A stretch of 64,000 nt of DNA from JAOUEA01 sp963797635 (GTDB lineage Bacteria; Actinomycetota; UBA4738; HRBIN12): assembly GCA_963797635.1 (NCBI GenBank), contig CAWCPZ010000013.1:1-64000 (forward strand), read 5' to 3'. The stretch's first letter is position 1. The number at the start of each line of letters is the position of its first letter. Of this stretch, positions 17,542 through 27,247 are shown piece by piece. The translations under genes were made by a program, and so were the position numbers. The notes under the pieces are model-generated. The model saw only the letters and a program-made list of their open reading frames with translations, was not told the origin of the DNA and did not search any database.

Positions 17542-18444
17542 ATGGCGCGGCGTGGTCAAGCCGGGGTGCGGTCCTTGCCGATACCTGCTGCGATGCGCCG
17601 AACCCTCCCCGTCATCGTGCTGCTCGTGCTCATGGGCACCATGACGCCGGCGTCGGTGGCGTCCGCCTCGCAGGTTCGGGTGCCCGCCGCGGCACCATCG
17701 GCTCCGAAACTGCCCGATCCGGTCGACTGTCCCGGGTGCTACGCGCCGGCGCTCGAGACGTCGTGGCAGTGGCAGCTCTCCCACGCGGTCGACATCAGCA
17801 TCGACGTCGAGATGTACGACATCGACGGGTTCGAGGCCACCTCGGGGCTGATCGACGACCTGCACGCCGACGGCCGCAAGGTCGTGTGCTACATCAGCGC
17901 CGGTTCCTGGGAGAACTGGCGTCCGGACGCCGACGAGTTCCCGGACTCGGTGCTGGGCCGGTCGAACGGATGGCCGGGGGAGAAGTGGCTCGACATCCGC
18001 AAGGTGGGCATCCTCGGACCGATCATGAAGGCCCGCCTGGACATGTGCGACGCCAAGGGCTTCGACGCCGTGGAGTTCGACAACGTCGACGGCTATCAGA
18101 ACCACACGGGATTCAAGCTCACGGGAGCCGATCAGCTGAAGTACGACGTGTTCCTGGCCAACCAGGCGCACCACCGCGGCATGAGCGCCGTGCTGAAGAA
18201 CGACCTGGGCCAGATCACCAAGCTCCTGCCCTACTTCGACTTCGCGCTCAACGAGCAGTGCCACCAGTACCACGAGTGCAACCGCCTCGATCCGTTCGTC
18301 GAGGCCGGCAAGGCGGTGTTCGGCGTCGAGTACAAGCTCGCGAAGTCCGAGTTCTGCCCCCAGGCGAACGCGCACAACTTCAACTTCCTGAAGAAGAAGC
18401 TGAACCTGGGCGTGTGGCGCTCGCCCTGCCGCCGGCCCGCCTGA
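17542..18444 (+). CDS. secreted GH114-type (alpha-1,4-polygalactosaminidase-like) protein
   Basis: About 300 residues with a signal peptide (MRRTLPVIVLLVLMGTMTPA at in-frame ATG 17593; the frame opens at ATG 17542). The mature part is the TM1410/GH114 barrel: CYISAGSWENWRPDADEFP, WPGEKWLDIR, KGFDAVEFDNVDGYQNHTGF (likely catalytic acidic residues) and FALNEQCHQYHECNRLDPFV. These enzymes cut galactosaminogalactan-like polymers, and bacterial homologues are secreted. Several cysteines are consistent with export. The choice between the two starts is uncertain. Confidence 0.82.
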   Translation: MARRGQAGVRSLPIPAAMRRTLPVIVLLVLMGTMTPASVASASQVRVPAAAPSAPKLPDPVDCPGCYAPALETSWQWQLSHAVDISIDVEMYDIDGFEATSGLIDDLHADGRKVVCYISAGSWENWRPDADEFPDSVLGRSNGWPGEKWLDIRKVGILGPIMKARLDMCDAKGFDAVEFDNVDGYQNHTGFKLTGADQLKYDVFLANQAHHRGMSAVLKNDLGQITKLLPYFDFALNEQCHQYHECNRLDPFVEAGKAVFGVEYKLAKSEFCPQANAHNFNFLKKKLNLGVWRSPCRRPA

Positions 18445-18485
18445 CCTGGGCATCTGCCCGCCGGTTGTCATCGATACCCGGACTT

Positions 18486-18499
18486 CGCATACTTATGCG
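18486..18499. promoter_or_regulatory. ARG box overlapping the argC promoter
   Basis: Perfect palindrome CGCATA-CT-TATGCG, matching the half-site logic of ArgR operators (nTGCATA/TATGCAn). A CATACT -10-like hexamer (18488-18493) lies inside it, and argC ATG 18502 follows 8 bases later. ArgR, encoded in the same operon, would therefore block RNA polymerase at a leaderless promoter. Confidence 0.7.
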
Positions 18500-18501
18500 T
18501 C

Positions 18502-19570
18502 ATGGGGCAGACGGAACTCGACGGGACGCTGCGCGTCGCGGTGCTCGGCGCGTCCGGGCTACGCGGGCGGGGAGCTCATCCGCCTGCTCGCGGCCCACTC
18601 CCGCGCGCGCGTGACCTTCCTGGGCGCGCGGGGGTCCGTCGGACAGACGCTCGCTCAGGCGCACCCGCATCTGCGCTCGCTGGCGATCGCCGACGAGGAG
18701 CTGAAGGCGATCGACGCGGCGGCCGTCGCGGACGCCGCCGACCTGGCGTTCTGCTCGCTGCCCAACGGCACGAGCAGCACGATCGTGCCCGGCCTGCTCG
18801 AGGCCGGCGTGCGCGTGATCGATCTCGCCGGTGACTTCCGGCTGCCGGCCGCCGACTATCCCGGCTGGTACGGGTTCGACCATCCGGCGGCCGATTGGCT
18901 GGACAAGGCGGTCTACGGGTTGCCGGAGCTGTTCGGCGATCGCGTGGGTGGCGCGCAGCTGGTCGCGAACCCGGGCTGCTACCCGACGCCGGTGATCCTG
19001 GGGATGGCGCCGTTGGTGTCGGCCGGGCTGGTCGAGCCCACGACGATCCGCGTGGACGGCAAGACCGGGCTGTCGGGGGCGGGACGGGCGGCCAGCGAGG
19101 CGTCGCTGTTCACCGCCACCGAGGACAGCGTGCGCCCGTATCGGGTGCCGGGCCACCAGCACACCCCCGAGATGGAGCGCGGCATCGAGATGGCGACGGG
19201 CGTGGCGCCCTCGGTGCTGTTCGTGCCGCACCTGGTGCCCACCGTCCGCGGCGTGCTCACGACGTGCTACGCGACCCTCGCCGACGGTGTCACCACCGAC
19301 GCGCTGGTGGGTGCGCTCGCCGCCGCGTATGCGGGCGCGCCGTTCGTGCGGGTGCTGCCGGCCGGCGAGATGGTCGACTCGAAGCGCACGCGCGGCACGA
19401 ACGTCGTGGAGCTCCAGGCGCTGGCGGATGCGCGGACCGGCACGGCCGTGGTGGTGGGCGCCGTCGACAACCTGGTGAAGGGCGCCGCCGGTCAGGCGAT
19501 CCAGAACATGAACCTGGTGTGCGGCTTCGACGAGACCCTCGGCCTGCCGTCCCTGGCGGTCTACCCATGA
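18502..19570 (+). CDS. argC: N-acetyl-gamma-glutamyl-phosphate reductase, one frameshift
   Basis: Third enzyme of arginine biosynthesis, reducing N-acetylglutamyl phosphate to the semialdehyde with NADPH. The N-terminal VAVLGASG loop is cut from YAGGELIRLLAAHS by one extra G near 18556. Catalytic Cys in ANPGCYPTPVILGM; other blocks are CSLPNGTSS, VIDLAGDFRL, VDGKTGLSGAGR and VPGHQHTPEME. About 355 residues. It is the first gene of argC-J-B-D-R-G-H and appears leaderless; its stop overlaps the argJ start (ATGA). Confidence 0.95.
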
Positions 19571-20764
19571 GCGTGACCTTCGCGCGCGGCTTCACCGCCT
19601 CGGGGGTGACGGCCGGGTTCAAGGCGAGCGGTCTGCCCGACCTCGGGCTCCTGCTCGGTGAGCTGGGCACCACCGCGGCCGGCCTCTTCACCACGAACCG
19701 GGTGGAGGCGGCGCCCGTGGCGCTGGCCAGGCATCACCTGGCGAGCGGTTCGGCGCGCGCGGTGCTGGTCAACAGCGGCCAGGCCAACGCCGCGACGGGC
19801 GAGCGCGGCAGCGAGGACGCGTTCGTGGCCACCGCTGGCGCGGCCGCCGTGCTGGGCGTGCGCGTCACCGACGTCGTGCCGTGTTCGACCGGCGTGATCG
19901 GCGAGCCGATCCACATGGACGCGCTCATCGCCGCGCTGCCCGCCGCCGCCGCGGCGCTCGACGACGACGGCGGCGACGGCGTTCGCGCACGCGATCATGA
20001 CCACCGACACGGTGGACAAGCAGGCGACGCGCGTGGCCGGCGACCACCGGCTGGGCGGGTGCGCGAAGGGCGTCGGCATGATCGCGCCGAACCTGGCCAC
20101 GATGCTCGCGTTCATCACCACCGATGCGGCCGTGGCGCCGGGCGATCTCCAGCGTCTCGCCGACGAACAGCTGAAGCCGCGGTTCAACGCGTTCACGGTG
20201 GACGGCTGCACCTCGACGAACGACACCGTGCTGCTGCTCGCGAGCGGGGCCGCGGGCGGGGAGCCGGTCACCCCGGACTCCCGGACCTGGGACGCGCTCG
20301 CCGGCGCCCTGGGCGACCTCGCGGATGACCTCGTCGCCCAGCTGATCGCCGACGGCGAGGGCGTCACCCACGTCCTGGTGGTCGATGTGCGTGGCGCCGC
20401 GGACGAGGGCGACGCTCGCGCGATCGCCAGGACGGTCGCGGATTCACCGCTCGTGAAGACCGCCGTGTTCGGCGGGGACCCGAACCCGGGCCGCGTGCTG
20501 CAGGCGGCGGGCGCGGCGGGCGTCGCGATCGACCCCGCGCGGATCGACGTCGCGTTCGGCGACGTCACGGTGGCGAGCGGCGGCGTCATCCCGCCCGCCT
20601 ACTTCGAACCCGCCTCGGCGCTGGCCGAGGATGCCCGCACGCAGATGAAGGATCCCGAGATCGTGCTCACCGTTCGGGTGGGTGACGGACCTGCGAACGC
20701 GCGGATCTTCGGCTGCGACCTGTCCTACGACTACGTCCGGATCAACGGGGAGTACACGACGTGA
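19567..20764 (+). CDS. argJ: bifunctional ornithine acetyltransferase/N-acetylglutamate synthase, one frameshift
   Basis: Recycles the acetyl group between N-acetylornithine and glutamate. ArgJ self-cleaves before a threonine in an (A)T-M-L motif, visible as MIAPNLATMLAFITTDA. Other blocks are TTNRVEAAPVAL near the N-terminus, VNSGQANAATG, NAFTVDGCTSTNDT and VFGGDPNPGRVLQAAGAAGV. A frame change near 19982 falls just before AIMTTDTVDKQA. About 398 residues. The last codons overlap the argB start (TGATG). Confidence 0.95.
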
Positions 20765-21729
20765 TGGCCGACGACGCTCAGACGACAGGCCAGATCGCAG
20801 GGCAGATGCCCGGCAAGCCGTTCGATCTGCCGCCACAGATCCGCGAACGCACCGTGGCGAAGGCCCGCACGCTGCTCGAGGCGCTGCCGTTCATGCGCGA
20901 GCACCACGGCAAGGTGATCGTCGTGAAATACGGCGGTGCGGCCATGGACACCGTCGGCCTGGCCGCCTCCTTCGCCGAGGACGTCGCCCTGTTGCAGAGC
21001 GCCGGGATCACGGCGGTCGTCGTGCACGGGGGTGGCCCGCAGGTGACCCAGGTGTCCGAGCGCCTCGGGATCGAGACCACGTTCGTCGACGGGATACGCG
21101 TCACCGACGCCGAGACGCTCGACGTCGCCACGATGGTCCTGGCCGGCAAGCTCAACACCGACGTGGTGGCCTCGCTCGTCACCGGCGGCGTGCCTGCCGT
21201 CGGCCTGTCCGGGGTGGACGGCGGGTTGCTGCTGGCTCGCAAACAGAGCGCGCCGGACCTCGGGTTCGTGGGCGAGGTGATCCACGTCAACGCCGCCGTG
21301 CTGCGCACCCTCACCGCCCAGCGGTTCGTGCCGGTGGTGGCGAGCATCGCGGTCGACGAGACCACCGGACAGGCCTACAACGTGAACGCCGACGTGGTGG
21401 CGAGCGAACTCGCGATCGCGCTCGGCGCCGAGAAGCTGGTCTTCATCAACGACGTGCCGGGCCTGATCGGGCCCACGGGCGACCTGCTGAGCGAGCTGTC
21501 GGCGGCGCAGACGCTCGAGCTGCTGTCGCAACCGGCCGTGGTGGGCGGCGGCATGATCCCCAAGCTCGAGAGCGCGGTGCGCGCCCTGCGCGCCGGGGTG
21601 CGACGGGCCCATCTGGTGGACGGCCGGGTCGAGCACTCGTTGGTGCTGGAGCTGTTCACGCCGGAGGGCGTCGGCACGATGATCGTGCCCGACGCCGAGC
21701 CAGACGCCGAGGACGAGGTGGCGCCGTGA
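20764..21729 (+). CDS. argB: N-acetylglutamate kinase
   Basis: Phosphorylates N-acetylglutamate; amino-acid kinase fold, 321 residues and intact. Phosphate loop KYGGAAM and VVHGGGPQV are characteristic, followed by VLAGKLNTDVV, VGLSGVDGGLL and NADVVASELAIALGAEKLVF. An N-terminal helix of about 35 residues (ERTVAKARTLLEALPFM) is the type that forms the hexamer of arginine-inhibited kinases, so feedback inhibition by arginine is likely. The start is ATG 20764, which overlaps the argJ stop; GTG 20761 is an alternative. Confidence 0.96.
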   Translation: MADDAQTTGQIAGQMPGKPFDLPPQIRERTVAKARTLLEALPFMREHHGKVIVVKYGGAAMDTVGLAASFAEDVALLQSAGITAVVVHGGGPQVTQVSERLGIETTFVDGIRVTDAETLDVATMVLAGKLNTDVVASLVTGGVPAVGLSGVDGGLLLARKQSAPDLGFVGEVIHVNAAVLRTLTAQRFVPVVASIAVDETTGQAYNVNADVVASELAIALGAEKLVFINDVPGLIGPTGDLLSELSAAQTLELLSQPAVVGGGMIPKLESAVRALRAGVRRAHLVDGRVEHSLVLELFTPEGVGTMIVPDAEPDAEDEVAP

Positions 21730-22913
21730 CGCTGCACGAACCCGCCGTGATGCCCACGTACGGGCGGTTCCCGCTGACCCTGGTGCGCGGTGCCGGCACC
21801 CGCGTGTGGGACGACTCGGGCAGGGAGTTCCTCGACGTGGCGGGCGCGCTCGGCGTCACGGCCATCGGCCACTCGCATCCCGCGTGGGTCGAGGCGATCA
21901 CGACGCAGGCGGCCACCCTCGACATGGTGAGCAACCTGTACGCCACCGAACCGCAGGCGCGGCTGGCGGATCGGCTGGCCGCGCTGCTGCCCATCCCCGA
22001 CGCCCAGGTGTTCTTCGCCAACTCGGGGGCCGAGGCGAACGAAGCCGCGATCAAGCTCGCGCGCAAGCACGGGCTCGCGAGCGGCCGTCCCACGATCGTC
22101 GCGCTCGAGGGGTCCTTCCACGGGCGCACGGTGGCGGCGTTGGCCGCGACCGGGCAGCCCGCGAAGCGCGAGCCGTTCGAGCCGCTGGTGGACTGGTTCC
22201 GGTTCGTCCCGCCCGGCGATCTGGGCGCGCTCGAAGCCGCGATGACGCCCGATGTCGGCGCGGTCCTCCTCGAGCCCGTGATGGGCGAGGGGGGCGTGCT
22301 GCCGTTGCCGGACGACTACCTGCGCGGGGTGCGTGCGGCGTGTGACGACCGTGGGGTCGTGCTGATCGCCGACGAGGTCCAGTCGGGGATGGGGCGTTGC
22401 GGCGACTGGCTCGCGATCTCGCGCTCGGGCGTCGTGCCCGACGTGGTGACCCTGGCCAAGGCGCTGGGCGGCGGTCTGCCGATCGGTGCCCTCGTGGCGC
22501 GCGCCGATCTCGCGTTCGGTCCCGGCGAGCACGCCTCGACGTTCGGCGGCGGTCCGATCGTCTGCTCGGGAGCGCTCGCGGTGCTCGACGTGATCGAGAC
22601 CGAAGGGCTGCTGGCTCGCGCGGACGCGATCGGCGACCTCCTGTCGCGCACGGTGCGTGAGGCCGCGGACGACACCCTGGTTGCCGACCTGCGCGGCCGC
22701 GGCTGCCTGTGGGGCATCCAGCTCGACCGGCCGATCGCGCACGAGGTGGCGCTCGCGATGCTGGACGCCGGCGTCCTGGTCAGCATCGCCGGACCCGACG
22801 TGGTGCGGATGTCGCCCCCGCTGGTCGCGACCGATGACGAGATCCTTCACGCGGTCGCGACGTTCATCGATGCCCTTCGCCGCGTGGCCCAGACGCAGGG
22901 GAGTCCGGTATGA
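21726..22913 (+). CDS. argD: acetylornithine aminotransferase
   Basis: 395-residue PLP class III aminotransferase making N-acetylornithine. Blocks: VWDDSGREFLDVAGALGVTA, FFANSGAEANEAAIKLAR, SFHGRTVAALAATGQ, the PLP aspartate in VLIADEVQSGMGR, and the Schiff-base lysine in TLAKALGGGLPIGA. The GTG start at 21726 overlaps the argB stop, and the stop overlaps the argR start. In many actinobacteria argF follows argD; here there is no room for it. Confidence 0.94.
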   Translation: MTLHEPAVMPTYGRFPLTLVRGAGTRVWDDSGREFLDVAGALGVTAIGHSHPAWVEAITTQAATLDMVSNLYATEPQARLADRLAALLPIPDAQVFFANSGAEANEAAIKLARKHGLASGRPTIVALEGSFHGRTVAALAATGQPAKREPFEPLVDWFRFVPPGDLGALEAAMTPDVGAVLLEPVMGEGGVLPLPDDYLRGVRAACDDRGVVLIADEVQSGMGRCGDWLAISRSGVVPDVVTLAKALGGGLPIGALVARADLAFGPGEHASTFGGGPIVCSGALAVLDVIETEGLLARADAIGDLLSRTVREAADDTLVADLRGRGCLWGIQLDRPIAHEVALAMLDAGVLVSIAGPDVVRMSPPLVATDDEILHAVATFIDALRRVAQTQGSPV

Positions 22914-23386
22914 GCCGCAACAACGCCGCCGTGAAGTCCAAGCGCCAGCAGGCGATCATCGGCCTGGTCTCGCGTGAGCGGCTGGGCTCCCAGGAGGAGA
23001 TCCGCGCCCGCCTCGCCTACCTGGGCATCGACGCCACGCAGTCGACGATCAGTCGCGACGTCGAGGAACTCGGTCTGGCCCGCGTCCACGATCACGACGG
23101 CCTGCGCTACGTCGCCGGCGGCGAGGCTGGCTCCTACGGGCCGATGGCGCTGCTGCGTCACCTGCTCGATGAGTTCGCCCTCTCCTTCGTGGCGAGCGAC
23201 GCCGGGCTGATCGTCCGAACCTCGCCCGGCGCGGCGGCGGCGCTCGCCGAGGGGATCGACCGTGCCGGGCTCCACGGCATCGCGGGCACGATCGCCGGTG
23301 ACAACACGATCCTGATCCTCGGCCTCGAGGGCGTGACGGCCTCGCAGATCGAACGATCGCTCACCCAGATCATGGAGGCATCCTGA
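22910..23386 (+). CDS. argR: arginine repressor ArgR
   Basis: 158 residues. The N-terminal winged helix is seen in RQQAIIGLVSRERLGSQEEI and DATQSTISRDVEELGLARV, the signature DNA-reading part of ArgR. The C-terminal domain carries the arginine-binding pattern IAGDNTILILGLEG. Hexameric ArgR with bound arginine would act at the ARG box in front of argC. Its stop overlaps the argG start by one base. Confidence 0.95.
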   Translation: MSRNNAAVKSKRQQAIIGLVSRERLGSQEEIRARLAYLGIDATQSTISRDVEELGLARVHDHDGLRYVAGGEAGSYGPMALLRHLLDEFALSFVASDAGLIVRTSPGAAAALAEGIDRAGLHGIAGTIAGDNTILILGLEGVTASQIERSLTQIMEAS

Positions 23387-24583
23387 TGGAGAAGGCGGTA
23401 CTGGCGTACAGCGGAGGGCTCGACACCTCGGTCACGATCCGGTGGCTGAGCGACCAGGGCTACGAGGTGCACGCGGTGGCGGTCGACGTCGGCCAGCGCG
23501 AGGACTTCGGCGAGATCGTGGAGCGCGGCGAGCAGGCGGGCGCCGCGAGCGTCCGGGTGGTGGATGCCGTCGATCGCTACGCCGCCGAGTTCCTGTCGCC
23601 GGCGATCAAGGCGAACGGGCTCTACGAGGGGAAGTACCCGATGGTGAGCGGCCTCGCGCAGGCCGTGCATCGTCGAGGAGGTCGTGACGGTCGCGCGCGA
23701 GATCGACGCGTCCACGGTGGCGCACGGCTGCACCGGCAAGGGGAACGACCAGGTGCGCTTCGAGGTCGGGTTCGGCGTGCTGGCTCCGGACCTGCAGGTG
23801 CTGGCGCCGATCCGCGACGCCGACATCCCGCGCGAGAAGGCGATCGGTCTCGCCGCCGAGTGGGGCATCCCGATCGCGAGCCTGGTGAAGACCTATTCGG
23901 TCGACGAGAACCTGTGGGGCCGCACCGCCGAATGCGGTCCGCTGGAGGACCCGTGGGTGGCGCCGCCCGAAGACGCGTTCGAACGCACGGCCGCGCCGCC
24001 GGACCGGCCCACCGAGCCCACGGAGGTCGTCGTGGCCTTCGACCGCGGGTTGCCGGTGGCGCTCGACGGCGAGGCGGCCACGCTGCCCGAGATCATCCGC
24101 GCGCTCGACGCGCTGGGCGGCGGGTACTACGGGTTCGGGCGGGTCGACATGATCGAGAACCGGCGGGTGGGGATCAAGAGCCGCGAGCTGTACGAGGTGG
24201 CGGGCGCGCTGGCGATCATCCACGCGCACCAGGCGCTGGAGGACCTCACGATGGAGCGCGACCTCGCTCACCACAAGCCGTTGATGGAGCAGCGCTGGGC
24301 CGACCTCGTCTACGACGGCCAGTGGTTCAGCCCACTGCGCCAGGCCATCGACGCCTACGTGGACGCCACCCAGTCGCATGTGAGCGGCGAGGTTCGTCTG
24401 CGGTTCGAACCGGGGTCGTGCACCGTCGTGGGACGGCGCAGCCCGCACTCGCTCTACGACCTGTCGCTGGCGACCTACGGCAGCGGCGACGCCTTCGATC
24501 AGTCGGACGCCGCCGGGTTCGTGCGGCTGTACGGCCTGGGGCTCAAGACGTGGTCGGCGACGCAGGGGGAGCGCGGCGCGTGA
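23386..24583 (+). CDS. argG: argininosuccinate synthase, one frameshift
   Basis: Joins citrulline and aspartate using ATP. The PP-loop AYSGGLDTSV is at the N-terminus; HGCTGKGNDQVRFE, DENLWGRTAECG and GRVDMIENRRVGIKSRE are family signatures. The frame changes near 23670, at the LAQA...IVEEVV join, with both halves well conserved, so an indel error is the likely cause. About 398 residues. The stop overlaps the argH start (GTGA). Confidence 0.95.
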
Positions 24584-25960
24584 GCGAGGGCGGCCCGCTG
24601 TGGGCGGGACGGTTCTCGACGCCGCCGGCACCCGAGGCGCACGCCCTGGGACGGTCGCTGCACTTCGACGAGCGGCTGGGTCAGGCGGATGTTCGCGCCT
24701 CGCGCGCGCATGTCGGCGCGCTGCTGGCCGCCGGACTGCTCACCGCCGATGAAGCCGAGACGCTCGATGCCACGCTGGCCGAGGTCGGCGAGGAGCTCGC
24801 AGCGGGCGCGGTCGTCTTCGGTGCCGCCGACGAAGACATCCACTCGGTCGTGGAACGCGAGGTCACCGAACGCCTCGGCGACCTCGGCGCCAAGCTCCAC
24901 GCGGGGCGGTCGCGCAACGATCTGGTCGTGACCGACCTGCGGCTCTGGCTGCTCGACGCCGGCGCACGGATCGACGGTTCGATCAGCCGCGTTGGTGTCC
25001 GTGCTGGTCGAGCGCGCGCGTGAGCACGAGGCGACCGTGATGCCCGGTACGACCCACGCGCGTCTCGCCCAACCCGTGACGCTCGGCCACCACCTGCTGG
25101 CGCACGCGTGGGCGTGCTCCCGCGACCTCGAACGGTTCGCGCAGTGGGCCGATCGTGCGTCCACATCCGCGTTGGGCGCCGGCGCGACGGCGACCTCCAC
25201 GCTGGGGCTGGATCCGGCGGCCACCGCCGAGCGGCTGGGCATGCGCCGGGCGTTCGCGAACTCGATCGACGCGGTGAGCGATCGTGATTTCGTCCAGGAG
25301 TTCCTGGCGGTGGCGTCGATCACCGCGACCCACCTTTCGCGCCTGGCGGCGGATCTTGCTCGATGGACCGACGAGTCGCTGGCATGGGCCGAACTCGACG
25401 AGGCCTACTCCACCGGCTCGAGCATGATGCCGCAGAAGCGGAACCCCGATACCGCTGAACTCGTCCGCGGGAAGGCGGCACGTGTGGCGGCGGACTTCAT
25501 GGCGGTCACGGCGATGCTGCACGGCCTGCCGGCCGGCTACCACCGCGACCTCCAGGAGGACAAGGAGCCGCTCTTCGACGCGGTGGACACGCTGGACCTC
25601 GTCCTGCCGGCGATCACGGGGGCGGTGGCGACCGTGCGGTTCGACGTCTCGGCGATGCGTGACGCATGCGCGGCCGAGGGCCTCTACGCCACCGACCTCG
25701 CCGAGGCGCTGGTCAAGGCGGGGGTGCCGTTCCGCGAGGCGCACCGTCGGACCGGGGCGCTGCTCAAGGAGCTGGCCGGCCGGGGCGGCACGCTGACGTC
25801 GATGACCGACGAGGAGTGGGAGGCGTTCGGGGTTCCCGGGGGCAGAGCGCTGCTCGATCCCGACGCGAGCGTCGCGGCGCATGCGACGCCCGGTGGTCCA
25901 TCGGCGCAGAGCGTGCGCGCCCAGGCCGATGCGCTCGAGGCGTTCCTGGCGGGACGCTGA
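24580..25960 (+). CDS. argH: argininosuccinate lyase, one frameshift
   Basis: Last enzyme of the pathway, releasing arginine and fumarate; about 460 residues. N-terminal LWAGRFSTPPAPEAHALGRS and EDIHSVVEREVTERLG, then KLHAGRSRNDLVVTDLRL, lead to a frame change near 24987. After it come MPGTTHARLAQPVTLGHHLL and the fumarase/lyase signature GSSMMPQKRNPD. GTG start at 24580. Three hairpins follow the stop. Confidence 0.95.
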
Positions 25961-25994
25961 GGTTCGGGTTCGCACCGGGCGAGGCGCCCGAACC
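25961..25994 (+). terminator. hairpin directly after argH
   Basis: GGTTCGGG (25961-25968) can pair with CCCGAACC (25987-25994). An inner CGGGCG-AGG-CGCCCG stem (about 25976-25990) competes with it. No U-run follows. Confidence 0.45.
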
Positions 25995-26064
25995 GTGCTC
26001 TGCGTTCGATCCGGCGATCCCATTTCCGCGATGCGCAGCGCCGAACGGAACGAGGAGTCCGCTC

Positions 26065-26112
26065 CGATACCGGTAGCGGTATCGCGGGAGGGTGCGCCGA
26101 CCGGATCGGCGC
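26065..26112. terminator. tandem hairpins between convergent genes
   Basis: Stem 1: CGATACCG-GTAG-CGGTATCG (26065-26084, 8 bp). Stem 2: GCGCCGA-CCGGA-TCGGCGC (26094-26112, 7 bp). They separate argH (plus) from the SDR gene (minus) and could stop transcription both ways. The rest of the 216-base gap holds nothing else recognisable. Confidence 0.5.
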
Positions 26113-26176
26113 CCTCGATACCGATCTCGAGATATCGCGACTGCCCCGCACCTACGTCCTGACGTTCGCGGCGCGC

Positions 26177-27142
26177 TCAGGCTTCGTCGGCCATGGACTC
26201 GAGCATGGTCCAGAGCCGGGCGCGCTCGTCCGGGGTCGCACCCGACCGAACCAGCTTCTCGGTGGAGCGCGGGGCTCGATCCAGCCAGAACTTCCCGGTG
26301 GACCGGCCGGGCTCCTCGGCGGCGGCGAGCCACACGATCGTGTCGGCGCCTTCGTCCGGGGTGCGAAGCAAGGGGCCGAGCACCCTGCGGAACCCCGGCA
26401 GCCCCACCTCCAGCCCGGGGGTGTCGGCCCATCCGGGGTGCATGGCGTGCACCACCACACCCGCCTCGCGCAGCCGCTTCGCCCACTCCTCGCTCAGGAC
26501 GACTTGCGCCCGCTTGGCCCGGGCGTAGGCGGTCGCCCCCTTGTAGGCCTCGGGCGTCATCTCGAGCGCGTCGACGTCCAGCGACTGGGTGTACATGCCG
26601 CCGCTGGCGATCCACAGCACGCGACTGCTCGGCGTCGACGACAGCAACGGCACCAGCGAACGGGTCAGCACGAAGGGTCCGAGCACCATCGTGGCGAACG
26701 TCACCTCGTGGCCGTCCTCCGAGACCTTCCGCTCGGGCAGCAGGCCACCGGCGTTGTGGATCAGCACGTCGAGCCGGGACTCGCCCTCGATGATCGCCGC
26801 GGCCACCGCCCGCACCGATGCCAGCGACGACAGATCGCCGACGTACAGGCCCGCGTCGCCGGACCCCGCGGCCGCGATCTGCCGGCGCGCCGCCTCTCCC
26901 CGCTCGGGGTCCCTGGCGACGATCCGGACCGACGCGCCCATCGAGGCCAAGCGCGTGGCGGTGAGCAACCCGAGGCCGGAGTTGCCGCCGGTGATCACCA
27001 CCACCGTGCCGTCCATGCGCAGCTCGTCCAGGTCCTGCCAATGGAACATCCGGCGTCGCGCCTCGTAGCCGAGCTTCGTGAAGCTGCCCACCACGCTGGC
27101 TTCCAGCACGCCGTCGGCGAGCCGCTCGAGATCCTCGATCAT
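26177..27142 (-). CDS. short-chain dehydrogenase/reductase (DHRS12-like)
   Basis: 321-residue classical-type SDR. NAD(P)-binding VVVITGGNSGLGLLTATRL (TGxxxGxG), DLSSLASVRAVA, NAGG, active serine region RVLWIASGGMYTQ, and the catalytic YxxxK as YARAKRAQ. The extra N-terminal 40 residues (LGYEARRRMFHWQDLDEL) are usual in DHRS12-like proteins. The substrate is unknown; a lipid or retinoid-like alcohol is typical. It lies convergent to argH. The start ATG 27142 follows three short direct repeats. Confidence 0.85.
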   Translation of the reverse strand: MIEDLERLADGVLEASVVGSFTKLGYEARRRMFHWQDLDELRMDGTVVVITGGNSGLGLLTATRLASMGASVRIVARDPERGEAARRQIAAAGSGDAGLYVGDLSSLASVRAVAAAIIEGESRLDVLIHNAGGLLPERKVSEDGHEVTFATMVLGPFVLTRSLVPLLSSTPSSRVLWIASGGMYTQSLDVDALEMTPEAYKGATAYARAKRAQVVLSEEWAKRLREAGVVVHAMHPGWADTPGLEVGLPGFRRVLGPLLRTPDEGADTIVWLAAAEEPGRSTGKFWLDRAPRSTEKLVRSGATPDERARLWTMLESMADEA

Positions 27143-27156
27143 GCCTCGACGCTACC

Positions 27157-27192
27157 CGGAGAACGTGGCCGGAGAACGTGCCGGAGAACGCA
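27157..27192 (+). repeat. three tandem copies of CCGGAGAACG
   Basis: CCGGAGAACG is repeated three times with TGG, TG and CA after the successive copies. The repeats lie in the gap between the SDR start and the cold-shock gene. They could be a slippage tract or a regulator site for the SDR gene. Confidence 0.5.
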
Positions 27193-27197
27193 GTGAA

Positions 27198-27224
27198 GCC
27201 CGCCGCGCGCGTGGCGCGGCGGGC
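27198..27224 (-). terminator. terminator of the cold-shock gene
   Basis: Perfect 11-bp stem GCCCGCCGCGC / GCGCGGCGGGC with loop GCGTG, 24 bases past the csp stop. GC-rich and without a U-run, as is common in actinobacteria. Confidence 0.65.
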
Positions 27225-27247
27225 TCCATGCTTCGAACGATCTCGGT

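Noticed and set aside
18502..25960. Programmed frameshifting in the arg operon
   Set aside because: Breaks occur at unrelated positions in four genes that are not frameshifted in other bacteria, and no slippery heptamer with a downstream pseudoknot is evident.
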